Below are positions 53,271-63,783 of a stretch of 64,000 nucleotides of DNA, piece by piece; within the stretch, counting starts at the first letter, position 1; each line of letters starts with the position of its first letter. A program made the position numbers and the translations under genes. The stretch is from contig NW_027480507.1 of NCBI RefSeq assembly GCF_051401765.1, forward strand, positions 1,860,001-1,924,000, written 5' to 3'. The DNA comes from Calliopsis andreniformis. Lineage: Eukaryota; Arthropoda; Insecta; Hymenoptera; Andrenidae. Below the pieces are notes generated by a model, which was given only the letters and a program-made list of their open reading frames with translations, was not told the DNA's origin and made no database searches.

Positions 53271-54595
53271 TCAATCCTCAATCCTCAGTCCTCAATCGTC
53301 AATCTTCAATCCTCAATACTCAATCTTCAATCCTCAATCCTCAATCCTCGATCCTCAGTCCTCATTCTTCAATCCTCAATACTCAATCCTCAATGTTCAA
53401 TCCTCAATACTCAATCCTCAGTTCTCAATCCTCAATCCTAAATCCTCAATCCTCAATCGTCAATCTTCAATCCTCAATACTCAACCTGCAATCCTAAATA
53501 CTCAATCTTCAATCCTCAATCCTCAATCCTCAATCCTCAATCCTCAATCCTCAATCCTCAGTCCTCAGTCCTCAAACCTCAACCCTCAACCCTCAGCCCT
53601 CATCGTCAATCCTCAATCTTTAATCCTCAATCCTCAATCTTCAATGCTCAATACTCAATCTTCAATCCTCAATCCACAATTCTCGATCCTCAATCCTCAA
53701 TCCTCAGTCCTCAGTCCTCAAACATCAATCCTTAACCCTCAGCCCTCATCGCCAATCCTCGATCCTCAATCCTCAATCCTCAACCTTCAATGCTCAATAC
53801 TCAATCTTCAATCCTTAATCCTCAATCCTCAATCCTCAATCCTCAATCCTCAATCCTCAATCCTCAATCTTCAATCCTCAGTCCTCAATCGTCTGTCTTC
53901 AATCCTCAATACTCAATCTTCAATCCTCAATCCTCAATCCTCAATCCTCAATCCTCATTCTTCAATCCTCAATCCTCAATTCTAAATCCTCAATCCTCAG
54001 TCCTCAGTCCTCAAACCTCAACCCTCAGCCCTCAGACCTCATCGTCAATCCTCAATTTTCAATCCTCAATCCTCAATCTTCAATACTCAATACTCAATCT
54101 TCAATCCTCAATCCACAATTCTCAATCCTCAATCCTCAATCCTCAATCCTCAGTCCTCAATCCTCAATCCTCAATCCTCAATCCTCAATCATCAATCCTC
54201 AATCTTCAATCCTCAATACTCAATTTTCAATCCTCAAACCTCAATCATCAACCCTCAGCCCTCATCCTCAATCCTCAATCCTCAATCCTCAATCCTCAAT
54301 CCTCAATTCTCAATCCTCAATTCTCATACCTCAGTCCTCAAATCTCAACCCTCAACCCTCAGCCCTCATCGTCAATCCTCAGTCTTCAATCCTCAATCCT
54401 CAATCTTCAATGCTCAATACTCAATCTTCAATCCTCAATCCACAATTCTCAACCCTCAATCCTCAATACTCAATCCTCAATCCTCAATCGTCAATCCTCA
54501 ATCCTCAATCCTCAATCCTCAATCCTCAATCTTCAATCATCAATACTCAATCTTCAATCCTCAATCCTCAATACTCAATCCTCAATCCTCAATCC

Positions 54596-54791
54596 TGAAT
54601 CCTCAATCCTGAATCCTCAACCTTCAGCCCTGAGTCCTCAACGATCAGTTGTCAATCCTCAATCCTCAATAGAATATCCTCAACTCACAGTTTTCAATAC
54701 TCAATACTCAATCTGCAATCTTCAAACCTCTATCCACAAACATCAATTCTCATCACTCAACCCTCAACACTCAGTCCTCAATGTTCAATAC
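54596..54791 (+). repeat. Island 33
   Basis: CAACTCACAGTTTTC; otherwise as islands 30 and 37. Confidence 0.92.
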
Positions 54792-55710
54792 TCAATCCTC
54801 AATCCTCAATACTCAATCCTCAATCCTCAATCCTCAATCATCAATCGTCAATCTTCAATCCTCAATACTCAATCTTTAATCCTCAATCCTCAATCCTCAA
54901 TCCTCAATCCTCATTCTTCAATCTTCAATACACAATCTTCAATCCTCAATCCTCAATCCTCAATCCTCAATCCTCAATCCTCAATCTTCAATCCTCAACA
55001 CTCAATCTTCAATCCTCAATCCTCAATACTCAATCCTCAATCCTCAATCCTCAATCGTCAGTCTTCAATCCTCAATACTCAATCTTCAATCATCAATCCT
55101 CAATCCTCAATCCTCAATCCTCATTCTTCAATCCTCAACCCTCAATTCTCAATCCTCAATCCTCAGTCCTCAGTCCTCAAACCTCAACCCTCAACCCTCA
55201 AACCTCATCGTCAATCCTCAATCTTCAATCCTCAATCCTCAATCTTCAATGCTCAATACTCAATCTTCAATCCTCAATCCTCAATCCTCAATCCTCAATC
55301 CTCAATCCTCAATCCTCAATTCACAATCTTCGATCCTCAATACTCAATCTTCAATCCTCAATCCTCAATACTCAATCCTCAATCCTCAACCCTCAATCGT
55401 CAGTCTTCAATCCTCGATGCTCAACCTTCAGTCCTCAATCCTCAATCCTCAATCCTCAATCCTCATTCTTCAATCCTCGATACCCAATACTCAATCTTCA
55501 ATCCTCAATCCTAAATCCTCAATTCTCAATCCTCAATCCTCAGTCCTCAGTCCTCAGTCCTCAAACCTCAACCCTCAACCCTCAGACCTCATCGTCAATC
55601 CTCAATCTTCAATCCTCAATCCTCAATCTTCAATACTCAATACTCAATCTTCAATCCTCAATCAACAATTCTCAATCCTCAATCCTCAATCCTCAATCCT
55701 CAATCCTCAA
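54596..55710 (+). repeat. Duplicated block (partner about 61225-62360)
   Basis: Offset 6629 at the island and 6650 at CAATGCTC (55249 and 61899), a difference of three heptamers. Both copies contain CGATGCTCAACCTTCAG. Confidence 0.85.
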
Positions 55711-55755
55711 TCCTCAATCCTCAATCCTCAATCCTCAATCCTCAATCCTCAATCC
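55672..55755 (+). repeat. Run of 12 exact TCAATCC units
   Basis: Follows ACAATTC and is ended by TCAATCT. It sits at the right edge of the 54.6 kb duplicated block. Confidence 0.8.
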
Positions 55756-56664
55756 TCAATCTTCAATCCTCAATACTCAATCTTCAATCCTCAGTCCTCA
55801 ATACTCAATCCTCAATCCTCAATCCTCAATCGTCAGTCTTCAATTCTCAATACTCAATCTTCAATCCTCAATCCTCAATCCTCAATCCTCAATCCTCATT
55901 CTTCATTCCTCGATACCCAATCCTCAATCTTCAATCCTCAATCCTCAATCCTCAATCCTCAATTCTCAATCCTCAATCTTCAGTCCTCAGTCCTCAAACC
56001 TCAATCATCAACCCTCAGCCCTCGTCCTCAATCCTCAATCCTCAATCCTCAATCCTCAATCCTCTATCATCAATCTTCAATCCTCAATACTCAATCTTCA
56101 ATCCTCAATCCTCAATTCTCAATCCTCAATCTTCAATCCACAATACTCAATCTGCAATCCTCAATCCTCAATCCTCAATCCACAATCCTCATCCTTCAAT
56201 CCTCAATACCGAATCCTCAATCTTCAATCCTCAATCCTCAATCCTCAATCCTCATCCCTCAATCCTCAATGTTCAGTCCTCAATACCCAATCGTCAATCT
56301 TCAATCCTCAATCCTCAATCCTCAATCCTCAATCCTCAATCCTCAGTCCTCAAGCCTCAATCTTCAATCCTCAATACTCAATCTTCGATCATCAATCCGA
56401 AATCCTCAATCCTCAATCCTCAATCCTCAATCCTCAATCCACAATACTCAATCTGCAATCCTCAATCCTCAATCCTCAATCCTCAATCCTCATTCTTCAA
56501 TCCTCAATACCGAATCCTCAATCTTCTATCCTGAATCCTCAATCCTCAATCCTCATCCCTCAATCCTCAATGTTCAATCCTCAATACCCAATCCTCAACC
56601 TTCAATCCTCAATCCTCAATCCTCAATCCTCAATCCTCAATCCTCAGTCCTCAAACCTCAATCC

Positions 56665-56860
56665 TGAATCCTCAATCCTGAATCCTCAACCTTCAGCCCT
56701 GAGTCCTCAACGATCAGTTGTCAATCCTCAATCCTCAATAGAATATCCTCAATTCAAAGTTTTCAATACTCAATACTCAATCTGCAATCTTCAAACCTCT
56801 ATCCACAAACATCAATTCTCATCACTCAACCCTCAACACTCAGTACTCAATGTTCAATAC
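56665..56860 (+). repeat. Island 34
   Basis: TTCAAAG and CAGTACTC, as islands 29 and 36. Confidence 0.92.
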
Positions 56861-57119
56861 TCAATCCTCAATCCTCAGTCCTCAATCGTCAATCTTCAAT
56901 CCTCAATACTCAATCTTCAATCCTCAATCCTCAATCCTCGATCCTCAATCCTCATTCTTCAATCCTCAATACACAATCTTCAATCCTCAATCCTCAATCC
57001 TCAATCCTCAATCCTCAATCCTCAATCCTCAGTTCTCAGTCCTCAAACCTCAACCCTCAACCCTCAGCCCTCATCGTCAATCCTCAATCTTTAATCCTCA
57101 ATCCTCAATCTTCAATGCT

Positions 57120-57960
57120 CAATACTCAATCTTCAATCCTCAATCCACAATTCTCAATCCTCAATCCTCAATCCTCAATCCTCAATCCTCAATCCTCAAT
57201 CCTCAATCCCCAATCTTCGATCCTCAATACTCAATCTTCAATCCTCAATCCTCAATACTCAGTCCTCAATCCTCAATCCTCAATCGTCAGTCTTCAATCC
57301 TCAATACTCAATCTTCAATCCTCAATCCTCAATCCTCAATCCTCAATCCTCATTCTTCAATCCTCGATACCCAATCCTCAATCTTCAATTCTCAATCCTC
57401 AATCCTCAGTTCTCGATCCTCAATTCTCAGTCCTCAGTCCTCAAACCTCAATCATCAACCCTCTGCCCTCATTCTCAATCCTCAATCCTCAATCCTCAAT
57501 CCTCAATCCTCAATCCTCAAACATCAATCTTCAATCCTCAATACTCAATCTTCAATCCTCAATCCTCAATCCTCGATCCTCAATCCTCAGTCCTCAGTCC
57601 TCAATCCTCAATCCTCAATCTTCAATCATCAATACTCAATCTGCAATCCTCAATCCCCAATCCTCAATCCTCAATCCTCAATCTTCGATCCTCAATACTC
57701 AATCTTCAATACTCAATCCTCAATCCTCAATCCTCAATCCTCAATACTCAATCCTCAATCTTCAATCCTCAATACTCAATCTGCAATCCTCAATCCTCAA
57801 TCCTCAATCGTCAGTCTACAATCCTCAATACTCAATCTTCAATCCTCAATCCTCAATCCCCAATCCTAAATCTTCAATCCTCAATCCTCAATCCTCATTC
57901 CTCAATCCTCAATGTTCATTCCTCAATACCCAATCCTCAATCTTCAATCCTCAATCCTGA
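57120..57960 (+). repeat. Duplicated block (partner 35640-36480)
   Basis: Offset 21480. It is followed by a locally doubled segment around 58.0-58.25 kb (the CAATCGTCAACCC slip-word context occurs near 57998 and again near 58226), which is single in the 36.5 kb relative. Confidence 0.82.
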
Positions 57961-58864
57961 ATCCTCAATCCTCTATCCTCAATCCTCAGTCCTCAAACCT
58001 CAATCGTCAACCCTCAGCCCTCATCGTCAATCCTCGATCTTCAATCCTCAATCCTCAATCTTCAATGCTCAATACTCAATCTTCAATCCTCAATCCTCAA
58101 TTCTCAATCCTCAATCCTCAATCCTCAATCGTCAGTCTTCAATCCTCAATACTCAATCTTCAATCCTCAATCCTCAATCCTCAATCCTCAATTCTCAATC
58201 CTCAATCCTCAGTCCTCAGTCCTCAAACCTCAATCGTCAACCCTCAGCCCTCATCGTCAATCCTCGATCTTCAATCCTCAATCCTCAATCTTCAATGCTC
58301 AATACTCAATCTTCAATCCTCAATCCTCAATTCTCAATCGTCAATCCTCAATCCTCAATCCTCAATCTTCAATCCTCAATCCCCAATCGTCAGTCTTCAA
58401 TCCTCAATTCTCAATCTTCAATCATCAACCCTCAACCCTCAAACCTCATCGTCAATCCTCAATCTTCAATCATCATTCCTCAATCTTCAATGCTCAATAC
58501 TCAATCTTCAATCCTCAATCCACAATTCTCAATTCTCAATCCTCAATCCTCAATCCTCAATCCTCAATCCTCAATCCTCAATCCTCAATCCTCAATCCTC
58601 AGTCCCCAATCTTCAATCCTCAATACTCAATCTTCAATCCTCAATCCTCAATACTCAATCCTCAATCCTCAATCCTCAATCGTCAGTCTTCAATCCTCAA
58701 TACTCAATCTTCAATCCTCAATCAACAATTCTCAATCCTCAATCCTCAATCGTCAATCCTCAATCCTCAATCCTCAATCCTCAATCCACAATTCTCAATC
58801 CTCAATCCTCAATCCTCAATCCTCAATCCTCAATCCTCAATCCTCAGTCCTCAAACCTCAATCC

Positions 58865-59060
58865 TGAATCCTCAGTCCTGAATCCTCAACCTTCAGCACT
58901 GAGCCCTCAACGATCAGTTGTCAATCCTCAATCCTCAATAGAATATCCTCAATTCACAGTTTTCAATACTCAATACTCAATCTGCAATCTTCAAACCTCT
59001 ATCCACAAACATCAATTCTCATCACTCAACAGTCAACACTCAGTCCTCAACGTTCAATAC
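58865..59060 (+). repeat. Island 35
   Basis: CAGCACTGAGCCC and CAACAGTCAACAC as islands 19 and 21. The terminal TCAATGT is changed to TCAACGT. Confidence 0.92.
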
Positions 59061-59696
59061 TCAATCCTCAATCCTCAATCCTCAATCCTCAATTCTCAAT
59101 CCTCAATCCTCAGTCCGCAGTCCTCAAACCTCAATCATCGACCCTCAGCCCTCATCCTCAATCCTCAATCCTCAATCCTCAATCCTCAATCCTCAATCAT
59201 CAATCTTCAATCCTCAATACTCAATCTTCAACCCTCTATCCTCAATTCTCAATCCTCAATCCTCAATCCTCAATCCTTAATCCTCAGTCCTCAATCCTCA
59301 AACGTCAGTCTTCAATCATCAATACACAATCTTCAATCCTCAATCCTCAATCCTCAATCCTCAATCCTCAATACTCAATCCTCAATCCTCAATCTTCAAT
59401 CCTCAATACTCAATCTTCGATCATCAATCCGAAATCCTCAATCCTCAATCCTCAATCCTCAATCCTCAATCCACAATACTCAATCTGCTATCCTCAATCC
59501 TCAATCCTCAATCCTCAATCCTCATTCTTCAATCCTCAATACCGAATCCTCAATCTTCTATCCTGAATCCTCAATCCTCAATCCTCATCCCTCAATCCTC
59601 AATGTTCAATCCTCAATACCCAATCCTCAACCTTCAATCCTCAATCCTCAATCCTCAATCCTCAATCCTCAATCCTCAGTCCTCAAACCTCAATCC

Positions 59697-59892
59697 TGAA
59701 TCCTCAATCCTGAATCCTCAACCTTCAGCCCTGAGTCCTCAACGATCAGTTGTCAATCCTCAATCCTCAATAGAATATCCTCAATTCAAAGTTTTCAATA
59801 CTCAATACTCAATCTGCAATCTTCAAACCTCTATCCACAAACATCAATTCTCATCACTCAACCCTCAACACTCAGTACTCAATGTTCAATAC
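59697..59892 (+). repeat. Island 36
   Basis: TTCAAAG and CAGTACTC; partner of island 29. Confidence 0.92.
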
Positions 59893-61224
59893 TCAATCCT
59901 CAATCCTCAGTCCTCAATCGTCAATCTTCAATCCTCAATACTCAATCTTCAATCCTCAATCCTCAATCCTCGATCCTCAGTCCTCATTCTTCAATCCTCA
60001 ATACTCAATCCTCAATGTTCAATCCTCATTACTCAATCCTCAGTTCTCAATCCTCAATCCTCAATCCTCAATCCTCAATCGTCAATCTTCAATCCTCAAT
60101 ACTCAACCTGCAATCCTAAATACTCAATCTTCTATCCTCAATCCTCAATCCTCAATCCTCAATCCTCAATCCTCAATCCTCAGTCCTCAGTCCTCAAACC
60201 TCAACCCTCAACCCTCAGCCCTCATCGTCAATCCTCAATCTTTAATCCTCAATCCTCAATCTTCAATGCTCAATACTCAATCTTCAATCCTCAATCCACA
60301 ATTCTCAATCCTCAATCCTCAATCCCCAGTCCTCAGTCCTCAAACATCAATCCTTAACCCTCAGCCCTCATCGCCAATCCACGATCCTCAATCCTCAATC
60401 CTCAACCTTCAATGCTCAATACTCAATCTTCAATCCTCAATCCTCAATCCTCAATCCTCAATCCTCAATCCTCAATCCTCAATCCTCAATCCTCAATCTT
60501 CAATCCTCAGTCCTCAATCGTCAGTCTTCAATCCTCAATACTCAATCTTCAATCCTCAATCCTCAATCCTCAATCCTCAATCCTCATTCTTCAATCCTCA
60601 ATCCTCAATTCTAAATCCTCAATCCTCAGTCCTCAGTCCTCAAACCTCAACCCTCAACCCTCAGACCTCATCGTCAATCCTCAATTTTCAATCCTCAATC
60701 CTCAATCTTCAATACTCAATACTCAATCTTCAATCCTCAATCCACAATTCTCAATCCTCAATCCTCAATCCTCAATCCTCTGTCCTCAATCCTCAACCCT
60801 CAATCCTCAATCCTCAATCATCAATCCTCAATCTTCAATCCTCAATACTCAATTTTCAATCCTCAAACCTCAATCATCAACCCTCAGCCCTCATCCTCAA
60901 TCCTCAATCCTCAATCCTCAATCCTCAATCCTCAATTCTCAATCCTCAATTCTCATACCTCAGTCCTCAAATCTCAACCCTCAACCCTCAGCCCTCATCG
61001 TCAATCCTCAGTCTTCAATCCTCAATCCTCAATCTTCAATGCTCAATACTCAATCTTCAATCCTCAATCCACAATTCTCAATCCTCAATCCTAAATACTC
61101 AATCCTCAATCCTCAATCGTCAATCCTCAATCCTCAATTCTCAATCCTCAATCCTCAATCTTCAATCATCAATACTCAATCTTCAATCCTCAATCCTCAA
61201 TACTCAATCCTCAATCCTCAATCC

Positions 61225-61420
61225 TGAATCCTCAATCCTGAGTCCTCAACCTTCAGCCCTGAGTCCTCAACGATCAGTTGTCAATCCTCAATCCTCAATA
61301 GAATATCCTCAACTCACAGATTTCAATACTCAATACTCAATCTGCAATCTTCAAACCTCTATCCACAAACATCAATTCTCATCACTCAACCCTCAACACT
61401 CAGTCCTCAATGTTCAATAC
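61225..61420 (+). repeat. Island 37
   Basis: Slot 3 is TGAGTCC instead of TGAATCC; CAACTCACAGATTTC as island 30, its partner. Confidence 0.92.
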
Positions 61421-63006
61421 TCAATCCTCAATCCTCAATACTCAATCCTCAATCCTCAATCCTCAATCATCAATCGTCAATCTTCAATCCTCAATACTCA
61501 ATCTTCAATCCTCAATCCTCAATCCTCAATCCTCAATCCTCATTCTTCAATCTTCAATACACAATCTTCAATCCTCAATCCTCAATCCTCAATCCTCAAT
61601 CCTCAATCCTCAATCCTCAATCCTCAATCCTCAATCTTCAATCCTCAACACTCAATCTTCAATCCTCAATCCTCAATACTCAATCCTCAATCCTCAATCC
61701 TCAATCGTCAGTCTTCAATCCTCAATACTCAATCTTCAATCATCAATCCTCAATCCTCAATCCTCAATCCTCATTCTTCAATCCTCAACCCTCAATTCTC
61801 AATCCTCAATCCTCAGTCCTCAGTCCTCAAACCTCAACCCTCAACCCTCAAACCTCATCGTCAATCCTCAATCTTCAATCCTCAATCCTCAATCTTCAAT
61901 GCTCAATACTCAATCTTCAATCCTCAATCCTCAATCCTCAATCCTCAATCCTCAATCCTCAATCCTCAATTCACAATCTTCGATCCTCAATACTCAATCT
62001 TCAATCCTCAATCCTCAATACTCAATCCTCAATCCTCAGCCCTCAATCGTCAGTCTTCAATCCTCGATGCTCAACCTTCAGTCCTCAATCCTCAATCCTC
62101 AATCCTCAATCCTCATTCTTCAATCCTCGATACCCAATCCTCAATCTTCAATCCTCAATCCTAAATCCTCAATTCTCAATCCTCAATCCTCAGTCCTCAG
62201 TCCTCAGTCCTCAAACCTCAACCCTCAACCCTCAGACCTCATCGTCAATCCTCAATCTTCAATCCTCAATCCTCAATCTTCAATACTCAATACTCAATCT
62301 TCAATCCTCAATCAACAATTCTCAATCCTCAATCCTCAATCCTCAATCCTCAATCCTCAATCCTCAATCGTCAATCCTCAATACTCAATCTTCAATCCTC
62401 AATCCACAATACTCAATCCTCAATCCTCAATCCTCAATCGTCAGTCTTCAATCCTCAATACTCAATCTTCAATACTCAATCCTCAACCCTCAATCCTCAA
62501 TCCTCATTCTTCAATCCTCGATACCCAATCCTCAATCTTCAATCCTCAATCCTCAATCCTCAATTCTCAATCCTCAATCCTCAGTCCGCAGTCTTCAAAC
62601 CTCAATCATCGACCCTCAGCCCTCATCCTCAATCCTCAATCCTCAATCCTCAATCCTCAATCCTCAATCATCAATCTTCAATCCTCAATACTCAATCTTC
62701 AACCCTCTATCCTCAATTCTCAATCCTCAATCCTCAATCCTCAATCCTCAATCCTCAATCCTCAGTCCTCAATCCTCAAACGTCAGTCTTCAATCATCAA
62801 TACACAATCTTCAATCCTCAATCCTCAATCCTCAATCCTCAATCCTCATTCTTCAATCCTCAATACCCAATCCTCAGTCTTCAATCCTCAATCCTCAATC
62901 CTCAATTCTCAATACTCAATCTTCAATCCTCAATCCTCAATCCTCAGTCTTCAATCCTTAATACTCAGTCTTCAATCCTCAATCCTCAGTCCTCAAACCT
63001 CAATTC

Positions 63007-63202
63007 TGAATCCTCAATCCTGAATCCTTAATCCTCGGCCCTCAGTCCTCAACAATCAGTTGTCAATCCTCAATCCTCAATAGAATATCCTCAATTCACA
63101 GTTTTCAATACTCAATACTCAATCTGCAATCTTCAAACCTCTATCCACAAACATCAATTCTCATCACTCAACCCTCAACACTCAGTCCTCAATGTTCAAC
63201 CC
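63007..63202 (+). repeat. Island 38
   Basis: CGGCCC/CAACAATCAGTTG type with one TTAATCC on the left. It ends in TCAATGT TCAACCC like its partner island 31. Confidence 0.9.
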
Positions 63203-63587
63203 TCAATACTCAATCCTCAATCCCCAATCCTCAATCTTCAATCCTCAATCCTCAATCCTCAATACTCAATCCTCAATCCTCAATCTTCAATCCTCAATAC
63301 TCAATCTTCGATCATCAATCCGAAATCCTCAATCCTCAATCCTCAATCCTCAATCTTCAATCCACAATACTCAATCTGCAATCCTCAATCCTCAATCCTC
63401 AATCCTCAATCCTCATTCTTCAATCCTCAATACCGAATCCTCAATCTTCTATCCTGAATCCTCAATCCTCAATCCTCATCCCTCAATCCTCAATGTTCAA
63501 TCCTCAATACCCAATCCTCAATCTTCAATCCTCAATCCTCAATCTTCAATCCTCAATCCTCAATCCTCAGTCCTCAAACCTCAATCC

Positions 63588-63783
63588 TGAATCCTCAATC
63601 CTGAATCCTCAACCTTCAGCCCTGAGTCCTCAACGATCAGTTGTCAATCCTCAATCCTCAATAGAATATCCTCAATTCAAGGTTTTCAATACTCAATACT
63701 CAATCTGCAATCTTCAAACCTCTATCCACAAACATCAATTCTCATCACTCAACCCTCAACACTCAGTAATCAATGTTCAATAC
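63588..63783 (+). repeat. Island 39
   Basis: TTCAAGG and CAGTAATCAATG; partner of island 32. Confidence 0.92.

Larger units (their letters stand above)
52440..53487 (+). repeat. Duplicated block, left copy (partner about 62953-64000)
   Basis: Offset 10513 at both islands (52568/63081 and 53149/63662) and at the TCAATGTTC words near 52679/63192 and 52980/63493. The partner runs into the window end, so the block's right edge is not seen. Confidence 0.9.
53075..54791 (+). repeat. Third relative of the 50.2 / 59.7 kb block
   Basis: Matches 50224-51947 with offset 2851 at the first island and 2844 at the second, so it is one heptamer shorter. The same five slip words occur in the same order. Confidence 0.87.
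59163..61593 (+). repeat. Duplicated block, right copy (partner 49690-52120)
   Basis: Second copy of the 2.43 kb block, with few substitutions, for example CCAATCCACGATCC near 60375 against CCAATCCTCGATCC near 50902. Confidence 0.92.

Noticed and set aside
735..63783. CRISPR-like array, with islands as repeats and the rest as spacers
   Set aside because: Islands are 196 bases and irregularly spaced, the sequence between them is the same satellite, and no cas gene is present.
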